Source: Cristatella mucedo
Taxonomy: Eukaryota; Bryozoa; Phylactolaemata; Cristatellidae
Assembly (NCBI GenBank): GCA_009760855.2
Contig: WPIO01000002.1
Span: forward strand, 9,511,001-9,575,000
Length of the DNA stretch: 64,000 nucleotides
Direction: 5' to 3'
Shown: in pieces, positions 12,961 through 27,504 of the stretch
Numbering within the stretch: position 1 is the stretch's first letter
How the letters are laid out: each line of letters begins with the position of its first letter
Made by a program: the position numbers and the translations under genes
The notes under the pieces: generated by a model
The model's input: only the letters and a program-made list of their open reading frames with translations
What the model was told of the DNA's origin: nothing
Databases searched by the model: none

Positions 12961-15900
12961 GGCTGCTACAGAAGCAGGCTGCTACAGAAGCAGGCTGCTA
13001 CAGAAGCAGGCTGCTACAGAAGCAGGCTGCTACAGAAGCAGGCTGCTACAGAAGCAGGCTGCTACAGAAGCAGGCTGCTACAGAAGCAGGCTGCTACAGA
13101 AGCAGGCTGCTACAGAAGCAAGCAGAAGCAGGCTGCTACAGAAGCAGCTGCTACTGCTGCTACAGAAGCAGGCTGCTACAGAAGCAGGCTGCTACAGAAG
13201 CAGGCTGCTACAGAAGCAGGCTGCTACAGAAGCAGGCTGCTACAGAAGCAGGCTGCTACAGAAGCAGGCTGCTACAGAAGCAGCTGCTACAGAAGCAGGC
13301 TGCTACAGAAGCAGGCTGCTACAGAAGCAGGCTGCTACAGAAGCAGGCTGCTACAGAAGCAGGCTGCTACAGAAGCAGGCTGCTACAGAAGCAGGCTGCT
13401 ACAGAAGCAGGCTGCTGCAGAAGCAGGCTGCTACAGAAGCAGGCTGCTACAGAAGCAGGCTGCTGCAGAAGCAGGCTGCTACAGAAGCAGGCTGCTACAG
13501 AAGCAGGCTGCTACAGAAGCAGGCTGCTGCAGAAGCAGGCTGCTACAGAAGCAGCAGGCTGCTGCAGAAGCAGGCTGCTACAGAAGCAGGCTGCTACAGA
13601 AGCAGGCTGCTACAGAAGCAGGCTGCTACAGAAGCAGGCTGCTACAGAAGCAGGCTGCTACAGAAGCAGGCTGCTACAGAAGCAGGCTGCTGCAGCTACA
13701 GAAGCAGGCTGCTACAGAAGCAGGCTGCTACAGAAGCAGGCTGCTACAGAAGCAGGCTGCTACAGAAGCAGGCTGCTACAGAAGCAGGCTGCTACAGAAG
13801 CAGGCTGCTACAGAAGCAGGCTGCTACAGAAGCAGGCTGCTACAGAAGCAGCCTGCTGCAGAAGCAGCTAAGCAGGCTGCTACAGAAGCAGGCTGCTACA
13901 GAAGCAGGCTGCTGCAGAAGCAGGCTGCTACAGAAGCAGGCTGCTACAGAAGCAAGCTGCTACAGAAGCAGGCTGCTACAGAAGCAAGCTGCTACAGAAG
14001 CAAGCTGCTACAGAAGCAAGCTGCTACAGAAGCAAGCTGCTATAGAAGCAAGCTGCTGAAGCAGGCTGCTACAGAAGCAGGCTGCTACAGAAGCAGGCTG
14101 CTACAGAAGCTGGCTGCTACAGAAGCAGGCTGCTACAGAAGCAGGCTGCTACAGAAGCAAGCTGCTACAGAAGCAAGCTGCTACAGAAGCAGGCTGCTAC
14201 AGAAGCAGGCTGCTACAGAAGCAGGCTGCTACAGAAGCAGGCTGCTACAGAAGCAGGCTGCTACAGAAGCAGGCTGCTACAGAAGCAGCTGCTACAGAAG
14301 CAAGCTGCTACAGAAGCAGGCTGCTACAGAAGCAGGCTGCTACAGAAGCAGGCTGCTACAGAAGCAGGCTGCTACAGAAGCAGGCTGCTACAGAAGCAGG
14401 CTGCTACAGAAGCAGGCTGCTACAGAAGCAGGCTGCTACAGAAGCAGGCTGCTACAGAAGCAGGCTGCTACAGAAGCAGGCTGCTACAGAAGCAGGCTGC
14501 TACAGAAGCAGGCTGCTACAGAAGCAGGCTGCTACAGAAGCAGGCTGCTACAGAAGCAGGCTGCTACAGAAGCAGGCTGCTACAGAAGCAGGCTGCTACA
14601 GAAGCAGGCTGCTACAGAAGCAGGCTGCTACAGAAGCAGGCTGCTACAGAAGCAGCTGCTACAGAAGCAGGCTGCTACAGAAGCAGGCTGCTACAGAAGC
14701 AGGCTGCTACAGAAGCAGGCTGCTACAGAAGCAGGCTGCTACAGAAGCAGGCTGCTACAGAAGCAGGCTGCTACAGAAGCAGGCTGCTACAGAAGCAGGC
14801 TGCTACAGAAGCAGGCTGCTACAGAAGCAGGCTGCTGGCTGCTGCAGAAGCAGGCTGCTGCAGAAGCAGGCTGCTGCAGAAGCAGGCTGCTACAGAAGCA
14901 GGCTGCTACAGAAGCAGGCTGCTACAGAAGCAGGCTGCTACAGAAGCAGGCTGCTGCAGAAGCAGGCTGCTACAGAAGCAGGCTGCTACAGAAGCAGGCT
15001 GCTACAGAAGCAGGCTGCTACAGAAGCAGGCTGCTACAGAAGCAGGCTGCTACAGAAGCAGGCTGCTACAGAAGCAGGCTGCTACAGAAGCAGGCTGCTA
15101 CAGAAGCAGGCTGCTACAGAAGCAGGCTGCTGCAGGCTGCTACAGAAGCAGGCTGCTACAGAAGCAGGCTGCTACAGAAGCAGGCTGCTACAGAAGCAGG
15201 CTGCTACAGAAGCAGGCTGCTACAGAAGCAGGCTGCTACAGAAGCAGGCTGCTACAGAAGCAGGCTGCTACAGAAGCAGGCTGCTACAGAAGCAGGATGC
15301 TACAGAAGCAGGCTGCTACAGAAGCAGGCTGCTACAGAAGCAGGCTGCTACAGAAGCAGGCTGCTACAGAAGCAGGCTGCTACAGAAGCAGGCTGCTACA
15401 GAAGCAGGCTGCTACAGAAGCAGGCTGCTACAGAAGCAGGCTGCTACAGAAGCAGGCTGCTACAGAAGCAGGCTGCTACAGAAGCAGGCTGCTACAGAAG
15501 CAGGCTGCTACAGAAGCAGGCTGCTACAGAAGCAGGCTGCTACAGAAGCAGGCTGCTACAGAAACAGCAGGCTGCTACAGAAGCAGGCTGCTACAGAAGC
15601 AGGCTGCTACAGAAGCAGGCTGCTACAGAAGCAGGCTGCTACAGAAGCAGGCTGCTACAGAAGCAGGCTGCTACAGAAGCAGGCTGCTACAGAAGCAGGC
15701 TGCTACAGAAGCAGGCTGCTACAGAAGCAGGCTGCTACAGAAGCAGGCTGCTACAGAAGCAGGCTGCTACAGAAGCAGGCTGCTACAGAAGCAGGCTGCT
15801 ACAGAAGCAGGCTGCTACAGAAGCAGGCTGCTACAGAAGCAGGCTGCTACAGAAGCAGGCTGCTACAGAAGCAGGCTGCTACAGAAGCAGGCTGCTACAG

Positions 15901-16084
15901 AAGCAGGCTGCTACAGAAGCAGGCTGCTACAGAAGCAGGCTGCTACAGAAGCAGGCTGCTACAGAAGCAGGCTGCTACAGAAGCAGGCTGCTACAGAAGC
16001 AGGCTGCTACAGAAGCAGGCTGCTACAGAAGCAGGCTGCTACAGAAGCAGGCTGCTACAGAAGCAGGCTGCTACAGAAGCAGGC

Positions 16085-16565
16085 TGCTACAGAAGCTGGC
16101 TGCTACAGAAGCAGGCTGCTACAGAAGCTGGCTGCTACAGAAGCTGGCTGCTACAGAAGCAGGCTGCTACAGAAGCAGGCTGCTACAGAAGCAGGCTGCT
16201 ACAGAAGCTGGCTGCTACAGAAGCAGGCTGCTACAGAAGCTGGCTGCTACAGAAGCAGCTGGCTGCTACAGAAGCAGGCTGCTACAGAAGCAGGCTGCTG
16301 CAGAAGCAGGCTGCTGCAGCTGCTAGCTGGCTGCTACAGAAGCTGGCTGCTACAGAAGCTGGCTGCTACAGAAGCTGGCTGCTACAGAAGCTGGCTGCTA
16401 CAGAAGCAGGCTGCTACAGAAGCAGGCTGCTACAGAAGCAGGCTGCTACAGAAGCAGGCTGCTACAGAAGCTGGCTGCTACAGAAGCTGGCTGCTACAGA
16501 AGCTGGCTGCTACAGAAGCTGGCTGCTACAGAAGCTGGCTGCTACAGAAGCTGGCTGCTACAGAA
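16085..16565. repeat. GCTGGC-type satellite block
   Basis: Many units read GCTGGCTGCTACAGAA instead of GCAGGC, in runs of up to six. The block also contains an irregular GCTGCAGCTGCTAGCTGG junction near 16,310 to 16,330. Similar clusters occur near 4,830 to 4,900 and 27,510 to 28,050. Confidence 0.85.
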
Positions 16566-19500
16566 GCAGGCTGCTACAGAAGCAGGCTGCTACAGAAGCA
16601 GGCTGCTACAGAAGCAGGCTGCTACAGGCTGCTACAGAAGCTGGCTGCTACAGAAGCAGGCTGCTACAGAAGCAGGCTGCTACAGAAGCAGGCTGCTACA
16701 GAAGCAGGCTGCTACAGAAGCAGGCTGCTACAGAAGCAGGCTGCTACAGAAGCAGGCTGCTACAGAAGCAAGCTGCTACAGAAGCAAGCTGCTACAGAAG
16801 CAGGCTGCTACAGAAGCAGGCTGCTACAGAAGCAGGCTGCTACAGAAGCAGGCTGCTACAGAAGCAGGCTGCTACAGAAGCAGGCTGCTACAGAAGCAGG
16901 CTGCTACAGAAGCAGGCTGCTACAGAAGCAGGCTGCTACAGAAGCAGGCTGCTACAGAAGCAGGCTGCTACAGAAGCAGGCTGCTACAGAAGCAGGCTGC
17001 TACAGAAGCAGGCTGCTACAGAAGCAGGCTGCTACAGAAGCAGGCTGCTACAGAAGCAGGCTGCTACAGAAGCAGGCTGCTACAGAAGCAGGCTGCTACA
17101 GAAGCAGGCTGCTACAGAACAGAAGGCTGCTACAGAAGCAGGCTGCTACAGAAGCAGGCTGCTACAGAAGCAGGCTGCTACAGAAGCAGGCTGCTACAGA
17201 AGCAGGCTGCTACAGAAGCAGGCTGCTACAGAAGCAGGCTGCTACAGAAGCAGAAGCAGGCTGCTACAGAAGCAGCTGCTACAGAAGCAGGCTGCTACAG
17301 AAGCTGGCTGCTACAGAAGCAGGCTGCTACAGAAGCAGGCTGCTACAGAAGCAGGCTGCTACAGAAGCAGGCTGCTACAGAAGCAGGCTGCTGCAGAAGC
17401 AGGCTGCTACAGAAGCAGGCTGCTACAGAAGCAGGCTGCTACAGAAGCAGGCTGCTACAGAAGCAGGCTGCTACAGAAGCAAGCTGCTACAGAAGAAGGC
17501 TGCTACAGAAGAAGGCTGCTACAGAAGCAGGCTGCTACAGAAGCAGGCTGCTACAGAAGCAGGCTGCTACAGAAGCAGGCTGCTACAGAAGCAGGCTGCT
17601 ACAGAAGCAGGCTGCTACAGAAGCAGGCTGCTACAGAAGCAAGCTGCTACAGAAGCAAGCTGCTACAGAAGCAAGCTGCTGAAGCAGGCTGCTACAGAAG
17701 CAGGCTGCTACAGAAGCAGGCTGCTACAGAAGCAGGCTGCTACAGAAGCAGGCTGCTACAGAAGCTGGCTGCTACAGAAGCAGGCTGCTACAGAAGCAGG
17801 CTGCTACAGAAGCAAGCTGCTACAGAAGCAGGCTGCTACAGAAGCAGGCTGCTACAGAAGCAGGCTGCTACAGAAGCAGGCTGCTACAGAAGCAGGCTGC
17901 TACAGAAGCAGGCTGCTACAGAAGCAGGCTGCTACAGAAGCAGGCTGCTACAGAAGCAGGCTGCTACAGAAGCAGGCTGCTACAGAAGCAAGCTGCTACA
18001 GAAGCAGGCTGCTACAGAAGCTGCTGCTGCAGAAGGCTGCTACAGAAGCAGGCTGCTACAGAAGCAGGCTGCTACAGAAGCAGGCTGCTACAGAAGCTAG
18101 CTGCTACAGAAGCAGGCTGCTACAGAAGCAGGCTGCTACAGAAGCAAGCTGCTACAGAAGCAGGCTGCTACAGAAGCAGGCTGCTACAGAAGCAGGCTGC
18201 TACAGAAGCAGGCTGCTACAGAAGCAGGCTGCTACAGAAGCAGGCTGCTACAGAAGCAGGCTGCTACAGAAGCAGGCTGCTACAGAAGCAGGCTGCTACA
18301 GAAGCAGGCTGCTACAGAAGCAGGCTGCTACAGAAGCAGGCTGCTACAGAAGCAGGCTGCTACAGAAGCAGGCTGCTACAGAAGCAGGCTGCTACAGAAG
18401 CAGGCTGCTACAGAAGCAGGCTGCTACAGAAGCAGGCTGCTACAGAAGCAGGCTGCTACAGAAGCTGGCTGCTACAGAAGCAGGCTGCTACAGAAGCAGG
18501 CTGCTACAGAAGCAAGCTGCTACAGAAGCAGGCTGCTACAGAAGCAGGCTGCTACAGAAGCAAGCTGCTACAGAAGCAGGCTGCTACAGAAGCAGGCTGC
18601 TACAGAAGCAGGCTGCTACAGAAGCAGGCTGCTACAGAAGCAGGCTGCTACAGAAGCAGGCTGCTACAGAAGCAGGCTGCTACAGAAGCAGGCTGCTACA
18701 GAAGCAGGCTGCTACAGAAGCAGGCTGCTACAGAAGCAGGCTGCTACAGAAGAGGCTGCTACAGAAGCTGCTACAGAAGCAGGCTGCTACAGAAGCAGGC
18801 TGCTACAGAAGCAGGCTGCTACAGAAGCAGGCTGCTACAGAAGCAGGCTGCTACAGAAGCAGGCTGCTACAGAAGCAGGCTGCTACAGAAGCAGGCTGCT
18901 ACAGAAGCAGGCTGCTACAGAAGCAGGCTGCTACAGAAGCAGGCTGCTACAGAAGCAGCTGCTACAGAAGCAGCTGCTACAGAAGCAGGCTGCTACAGAA
19001 GCAGGCTGCTACAGAAGCAGGCTGCTACAGAAGCAGGCTGCTACAGAAGCAGGCTGCTACAGAAGCAGGCTGCTACAGAAGCAGGCTGCTACAGAAGCAG
19101 GCTGCTACAGAAGCAGGCTGCTACAGAAGCAGGCTGCTACAGAAGCAGGCTGCTACAGAAGCAGGCTGCTACAGAAGCAGGCTGCTACACAGCTGCACAG
19201 AAGCTGCTACAGAAGCAGGCTGCTACAGAAGCAGGCTGCTACAGAAGCAGGCTGCTACAGAAGCAGGCTGCTACAGAAGCAGGCTGCTACAGAAGCAGGC
19301 TGCTACAGAAGCAGGCTGCTACAGAAGCAGGCTGCTACAGAAGAAGCAGGCTGCTACAGAAGCAGGCTGCTACAGAAGCAGGCTGCTACAGAAGCAGGCT
19401 GCTACAGAAGCAGGCTGCTACAGAAGCAGGCTGCTACAGAAGCAAGCTGCTACAGAAGCAGGCTGCTACAGAAGCAGGCTGCTACAGAAGCAGGCTGCTA

Positions 19501-22500
19501 CAGAAGCAGGCTGCTACAGAAGCAGGCTGCTACAGAAGCAGGCTGCTACAGAAGCAGGCTGCTACAGAAGCAGGCTGCTACAGAAGCAGGCTGCTACAGA
19601 AGCAGGCTGCTACAGAAGCAGGCTGCTACAGAAGCAGGCTGCTACAGAAGCAGGCTGCTACAGAAGCAGGCTGCTACAGAAGCAGGCTGCTACAGAAGCA
19701 GGCTGCTACAGAAGCAGGCTGCTACAGAAGCAGGCTGCTACAGAAGCAGGCTGCTACAGAAGCAGGCTGCTACAGAAGCAGGCTGCTACAGAAGCAGGCT
19801 GCTACAGAAGCAGGCTGCTACAGAAGCAGGCTGCTACAGAAGCAGGCTGCTACAGAAGCAGGCTGCTACAGAAGCAAGGCTGCTACAGCAGCTGCTGCTA
19901 CAGAAGCAGGCTGCTACAGAAGCAGGCTGCTACAGAAGCAGGCTGCTACAGAAGCAGGCTGCTACAGAAGCAGGCTGCTACAGAAGCAGGCTGCTACAGA
20001 AGCAGGCTGCTACAGAAGCAGGCTGCTACAGAAGCAGGCTGCTACAGAAGCAGGCTGCTACAGAAGCAGGCTGCTACAGAAGCAGGCTGCTACAGAAGCA
20101 GGCTGCTACAGAAGCAGGCTGCTACAGAAGCAGGCTGCTACAGAAGCAGGCTGCTACAGAAGCAGGCTGCTACAGAAGCAGGCTGCTACAGAAGCAGGCT
20201 GCTACAGAAGCAGGCTGCTGCTACAGCTGCTACAGAAGCAGCTGCTACAGAAGCAGGCTGCTACAGAAGCAGGCTGCTACAGAAGCAGGCTGCTACAGAA
20301 GCAGGCTGCTACAGAAGCAGGCTGCTACAGAAGCAAGCTGCTAGAAGCAAGCTGCTACAGAAGCAGGCTGCTACAGAAGCAAGCTGTTGCTACAGAAGCA
20401 GGCTGCTACAGAAGCAAGCTGCTACAGAAGCAAGCTGCTACAGAAGCAAGCTGCTACAGAAGCAGGCTGCTACAGAAGCAAGCTGCTACAGAAGCAAGCT
20501 GCTACAGAAGCAAGCTGCTACAGAAGCAAGCTGCTACAGAAGCAGGCTGCTACAGAAGCAGGCTGCTACAGAAGCAGGCTGCTACAGAAGCAAGCTGCTA
20601 CAGAAGCAAGCTGCTACAGAAGCAAGATGCTACAGATGCTACAGAAGCAAGCTGCTACAAGCCGCTACAGAAGCAGGCCGCTACAGAAGCAGGCCGCTAC
20701 AGAAGCAGGCTGCTACAGAAGCAGGCTGCTACAGAAGCAGGCTGCTACAGAAGCAGGCTGCTACAGAAGCAGGCTGCTACAGAAGCAGGCTGCTACAGAA
20801 GCAGGCTGCTACAGAAGCAGGCTGCTACAGAAGCAGGCTGCTACAGAAGCAGGCTGCTACAGAAGCAGGCTGCTACAGAAGCAGGCTGCTACAGAAGCAG
20901 GCTGCTACAGAAGCAAGCTGCTACAGAAGCAAGCTGCTACAGAAGCAGGCTGCTACAGAAGCAGGCTGCTACAGAAGCAGGCTGCTACAGAAGCAGGCTG
21001 CTACAGAAGCGCAGAAGCTGCTACAGAAGCAGGCTGCTACAGAAGCAGGCTGCTACAGAAGCAGGCTGCTACAGAAGCAGGCTGCTACAGAAGCAGGCTG
21101 CTACAGAAGCAGGCTGCTACAGAAGCAGGCTGCTACAGAAGCAGGCTGCTACAGAAGCAGGCTGCTACAGAAGCAGGCTGCTACAGAAGCAGGCTGCTAC
21201 AGAAGCAGGCTGCTACAGAAGCAGGCTGCTACAGAAGCAGGCTGCTACAGAAGCAGGCTGCTACAGAAGCAGGCTGCTACAGAAGCAGGCTGCTACAGAA
21301 GCAGGCTGCTACAGAAGCAGGCTGCTACAGAAGCAGGCTGCTACAGAAGCAGGCTGCTACAGAAGCAGGCTGCTACAGAAGCAGGCTGCTACAGAAGCAG
21401 GCTGCTACAGAAGCAGGCTGCTACAGAAGCAGGCTGCTACAGAAGCAGGCTGCTACAGAAGCAGGCTGCTACAGAAGCAGGCTGCTACAGAAGCAGGCTG
21501 CTACAGAAGCAGGCTGCTACAGAAGCAAGCTGCTACAGAAGCAGGCTGCTACAGAAGCAGGCTGCTACAGAAGCAGGCTGCTACAGAAGCAGGCTGCTAC
21601 AGAAGCAGGCTGCTACAGAAGCAGGCTGCTACAGAAGCAGGCTGCTACAGAAGCAGGCTGCTACAGAAGCAGGCTGCTACAGAAGCAGGCTGCTACAGAA
21701 GCAGGCTGCTACAGAAGCAGGCTGCTACAGAAGCAGGCTGCTACAGAAGCAGGCTGCTACAGAAGCAGGCTGCTACAGAAAGCTGCTACAGAAGCTGGCT
21801 GCTACAGAAGCAGGCTGCTACAGAAGCAGCGAAGCAAGCTGCTACAGAAGCAGGCTGCTACAGAAGCAGGCTGCTACAGAAGCAGGCTGCTACAGAAGCA
21901 GGCTGCTACAGAAGCAGGCTGCTACAGAAGCAGGCTGCTACAGAAGCAGGCTGCTACAGAAGCAGGCTGCTACAGAAGCAGGCTGCTACAGAAGCAGGCT
22001 GCTACAGAAGCAGGCTGCTACAGAAGCAGGCTGCTACAGAGCAGCAGCTGCTACAGAAGCAGGCTGCTACAGAAGCAGGCTGCTACAGAAGCAGGCTGCT
22101 ACAGAAGCAGGCTGCTACAGAAGCAGGCTGCTACAGAAGCAGGCTGCTGCTACAGAAGCAGGCTGCTACAGAAGCAGGCTGCTACAGAAGCAAGCTGCTA
22201 CAGAAGCAGGCTGCTACAGAAGCAGGCTGCTACAGAAGCAGGCTGCTACAGAAGAAGGCTGCTACAGAATCAAGCTGCTACAGAAGCAAGCTGCTACAGA
22301 AGCAGGCTGCTACAGAAGCAGGCTGCTACAGAAGCAGGCTGCTACAGAAGCAGGCTGCTACAGAAGCAGGCTGCTACAGAAGCAAGCTGCTACAGAAGCA
22401 GGCTGCTACAGAAGCAGGCTGCTACAGAAGCAGGCTGCTACAGAAGCAGGCTGCTACAGAAGCAGGCTGCTACAGAAGCAGGCTGCTACAGAAGCAGGCT

Positions 22501-25500
22501 GCTACAGAAGCAGGCTGCTACAGAAGCAGGCTGCTACAGAAGCAGGCTGCTACAGAAGCAGGCTGCTGCTACAGAACCAGGCTGCTACAGAAGCAGGCTG
22601 CTACAGAAGCAGGCTGCTACAGAAGCAGGCTGCTACAGAAGCAGGCTGCTACAGAAGCAGCTGCTACAGAAGCAGGCTGCTACAGAAGCAGGCTGCTACA
22701 GAAGCAGGCTGCTACAGAAGCAGGCTGCTACAGAAGCAGGCTGCTACAGAAGCAGGCTGCTACAGAAGCAGGCTGCTACAGAAGCAGGCTGCTACAGAAG
22801 CAGGCTGCTACAGAAGCAGGCTGCTACAGAAGCAGCTGCTACAGAAGCAGGCTGCTACAGAAGCAGGCTGCTACAGAAGCAGGCTGCTACAGAAGCAAGC
22901 TGCTACAGAAGCAGGCTGCTACAGAAGCAGGCTGCTACAGAAGCAGGCTGCTACAGAAGCAGGCTGCTACAGAAGCAGGCTGCTACAGAAGCAGGCTGCT
23001 ACAGAAGCAGGCTGCTACAGAAGCAGGCTGCTACAGAAGCAGGCTGCTACAGAAGCAGGCTGCTACAGAAGCAGGCTGCTACAGAAGCAGGCTGCTACAG
23101 AAGCAGGCTGCTACAGAAGCAGGCTGCTACAGAAGCAGGCTGCTACAGAAGCAAGCTGCTACAGAAGCAGGCTGCTACAGAAGCAAGCTGCTACAGAAGC
23201 AGGCTGCTACAGAAGCAGGCTGCTACAGAAGCAAGCTGCTACAGAAGCAAGCTGCTACAGAAGCAGGCTGCTACAGAAGCAGGCTGCTACAGAAGCAGGC
23301 TGCTACAGAAGCAGGCTGCTACAGAAGCAGGCTGCTACAGAAGCAGGCTGCTACAGAAGCAGGCTGCTACAGAAGCAAGCTGCTACAGAAGCAGGCTGCT
23401 ACAGAAGCAAGCTGCTACAGAAGCAGGCTGCTACAGAAGCAGGCTGCTACAGAAGCAGGCTGCTACAGAAGCTGGCTGCTACAGAAGCTGGCTGCTACAG
23501 AAGCAGGCTGCTACAGAAGCAGGCTGCTACAGCAGCAGGCTGCTACAGCAGCAGGCTGCTACAGAAGCAGGCTGCTACAGAAGCAGGCTGCTACAGAAGC
23601 AAGCTGCTACAGAAGCAGGCTGCTACAGAAGCAGGCTGCTACAGAAGCAGGCTGCTACAGAAGCAGGCTGCTACAGAAGCAGGCTGCTACAGAAGCAGGC
23701 TGCTACAGAAGCAGGCTGCTACAGAAGCAGGCTGCTACAGAAGCAGGCTGCTACAGAAGCAGGCTGCTACAGAAGCAGGCTGCTAGCAGGCTGCTAAGCA
23801 GGCTGCTACAGAAGCAGGCTGCTACAGAAGCAGGCTGCTACAGAAGCAGGCTGCTACAGAAGCAGGCTGCTACAGAAGCAGGCTGCTACAGAAGCAGGCT
23901 GCTACAGAAGCAGGCTGCTACAGAAGCAGGCTGCTACAGAAGCAGGCTGCTACAGAAGCAGGCTGCTGCAGAAGCAGGCTGCTACAGAAGCAGGCTGCTA
24001 CAGAAGCAGGCTGCTACAGAAGCAGGCTGCTACAGAAGCAGGCTGCTACAGAAGCAGGCTGCTACAGAAGCAGGCTGCTACAGAAGCAGGCTGCTACAGA
24101 AGCAGGCTGCTACAGAAGCAGGCTGCTACAGAAGCAGGCTGCTACAGAAGCAGGCTGCTACAGAAGCAGGCTGCTACAGAAGCAGGCTGCTACAGAAGCA
24201 GGCTGATACAAGCAGGCTGCTACAGAAGCAGGCTGCTACAGAAGCAGGCTGCTACAGAAGCAGGCTGCTACAGAAGCAGGCTGCTACAGAAGCAGCTGCA
24301 GGCTGCTGCTACAGAGCAGGCTGCTTCAGAAGCATGCTGCTACAGCAGCAGCTGCTGCAGAAGCAGGCTGCTACAGAAGCAGGCTGCTACAGAAGAAGGC
24401 TGCAGAAGCAGGCTGCTACAGAAGCAGGCTGCTACAGAAGCAGGCTGCTACAGAAGCAGGCTGCTACAGAAGCAGGCTGCTACAGAAGCAGGCTGCAACA
24501 GAAGCAGGCTGCTACAGAAGCAGGCTGCTACAGAAGCAGGCTGCTACAGAAGGAAGCTGCTACAGAAGAAGGCTGCTACAGAAGCAGGCTGCTACAGAAG
24601 CAGGCTGCTACAGAAGCAGGCTGCTACAGAAGCAGGCTGCTACAGAAGCAGGCTGCTACAGAAGCAGGCTGCTACAGAAGCAGGCTGCTACAGAAGCAGG
24701 CTGCTACAGAAGCAGGCTGCTACAGAAGCAGGCTGCTACAGAAGCAGGCTGCTACAGAAGCAGGCTGCTACAGAAGCAGGCTGCTACAGAAGCAGGCTGC
24801 TACAGAAGCAGGCTGCTACAGAAGCAGGCTGCTACAGAAGCAGGCTGCTACAGAAGCAAGCTGCTACAGAAGCAAGCTGCTACAGAAGCAAGCTGCTACA
24901 GAAGCAAGCTGCTACAGAAGCAGGCTGCTACAGAAGCAAGCTGCTACAGAAGCAAGCTGCTACAGAAGCAAGCTGCTACAGAAGCAAGCTGCTACAGAAG
25001 CAAGCTGCTACAGAAGCAAGCTGCTACAGAAGCAAGCTGCTACAGAAGCAAGCTGCTACAGATGCTACAGAAGCAAGCTGCTACAGAAGCAAGCTGCTAC
25101 AGAAGCAAGCTGCTACAGAAGCAAGCTGCTACAGAAGCAGGCTGCTACAGAAGCAGGCTGCTACAGAAGCAAGCTGCTACAGAAGCAGGCTGCTACAGAA
25201 GCAGGCTGCTACAGAAGCAGGCTGCTACAGAAGCAGCTGCTACAGAAAGCAGCTGCTACAGAAGCAAGCTGCTACAGAAGCAAGCTGCTACAGAAGCAGG
25301 CTGCTACAGAAGCAGGCTGCTACAGAAGCAAGCTGCTACAGGTGCTACAGAAGCAAGCTGCTACAGAAGCAAGCTGCTACAGAAGCAAGCTGCTACAGAA
25401 GCAAGCTGCTACAGAAGCAGCTGCTACAGAAGCTGCTACAGAAGCAGCTGCTACAGAAGCAGGCTGCTACAGAAGCTGGCTGCTACAGAAGCAGGCTGCT

Positions 25501-27504
25501 ACAGAAGCAGGCTGTTACAGAAGCAGGCTGCTACTACGAAAGCAGGCTGCTACAGAAGCAGGCTGCTACAGAAGCAGGCTGCTACAGAAGCAGGCTGCTA
25601 CAGAAGCAGGCTGCTACAGAAGCAGCTGCTACAGAAGCAGGCTGCTACAAAAGCAGGCTGCTACAAAAGCAGGCTGCTACAGAAGCAGGCTGCTACAGAA
25701 GCAGGCTGCTACAGAAGCAGGCTGCTACAGAAGCAGCTGCTACAGAAGCAGGCTGCTACAGAAGCAGGCTGCTACAGAAGCAGCATGCTGCGACAGAAGC
25801 AGGCTGCTACAGAAGCAGGCTGCTACAGAAGCAGGCTGCTACAGAAGCAGGCTGCTACAGAAGCAGGCTGCTACAGAAGCAGGCTGCTACAGAAGCAGGC
25901 TGCTACAGAAGCAGGCTGCTACAGAAGCAGGCTGCTACAGAAGCAGGCTGCTACAGAAGCAGGCTGCTACAGAAGCAGGCTGCTACAGAAGCAGGCTGCT
26001 ACAGAAGCAGGCTGCTACAGAAGCAGGCTGCTACAGAAGCAGGCTGCTACAGAAGCAAGCTGCTGCAGAAGCAGGCTGCTACAGAAGCAGGCTGCTACAG
26101 AAGCAGGCTGCTACAGAAGCAGGCTGCTACAGAAGCAGGCTGCTACAGAAGCAGGCTGATACAGAAGCAGGCTGCTACAGAAGCAGGCTGCTACAGAAGC
26201 AGGCTGCTACAGAAGCAGGCTGCTGCAGAAGCAGGCTGCTACAGAAGCAGGCTGCTACAGAAGCAGGCTGCTACAGAAGCAGGCTGCTACAGAAGCAGGC
26301 TGCTACAGAAGCAGGCTGCTACAGAAGCAGGCTGCTGCAGAAGCAGGCTGCTGCAGAAGCAGGCTGCTGCAGAAGCAGGCTGCTGCAGAAGCAGGCTGCT
26401 ACAGAAGCAGGCTGCTACAGAAGCAGGCTGCTGCAGAAGCAGGCTGCTGCAGAAGCAGGCTGCTACAGAAGCAGGCTGCTACAGAAGCAGGCTGCTACAG
26501 AAGCAGGCTGCTACAGAAGCAGGCTGCTACAGAAGCAGGCTGCTACAGAAGCAGGCTGCTACAGAAGCAGGCTGCTACAGCTGCACAGCAGGCTGCTACA
26601 GAATCAGGCTGCTACAGAAGCAGGCTGCTACAGAAGCAGGCTGCTACAGAAGCAGGCTGCTACAGAAGCAGGCTGCTACAGAAGGCTGCTGCTACAGAAG
26701 CAGGCTGCTACAGAAGCAGGCTGCTACAGAAGCAGGCTGCTACAGAAGCAGGCTGCTACAGAAGCAGGCTGCTACAGAAGCAGGCTGCTACAGAAGCAGG
26801 CTGCTACAGAAGCAGGCTGCTACAGAAGCAGGCTGCTACAGAAGCAGGCTGCTACAGAAGCAGGCTGCTACAGAAGCAAGCTGCTACAGATGCAAGCTGC
26901 TACAGAAGCAAGCTGCTACAGAAGCAAGCTGCTACATAAGCTAGCTGCTACAGAAGCAGGCTGCTACAGAAGCAAGCTGCTACAGAAGCTAGCTGCTACA
27001 GAAGCAGGCTGCTACAGAAGCAGGCTGCTACAGAAGCAGGCTGCTACAGAAGCAGGCTGCTACAGAAGCAGGCTGCTACAGAAGCAGGCTGCTACAGAAG
27101 CAGGCTGCTACAGAAGCAAGCTGCTACAGAAGCAAGCTGCTACAGAAGCAAGCTGCTACAGAAGCAAGCTGCTACAGAAGCTGCTGCAAAAGCAGAAGCA
27201 GCTGCTACAGAAGCAGGCTGCTACAGAAGCAGGCTGCTACAGAAGCAGGCTGCTACAGCAAGCTGCTACAGAAGCAGGCTGCTACAGAAGCAGGCTGCTA
27301 CAGAAGCAGGCTGCTACAGAAGCAAGCTGCTACAGAAGCAAGCTGCTACAGAAGCAAGCTGCTGCAGAAGCAGGCTGCTACAGAAGCAGGCTGCTACAGA
27401 AGCAGGCTGCTACAGAAGCAGGCTGCTACAGAAGCAGGCTGCTACAGAAGCAGGCTGCTACAGAAGCAGGCTGCTACAGAAGCAGGCTGCTACAGAAGCA
27501 GGCT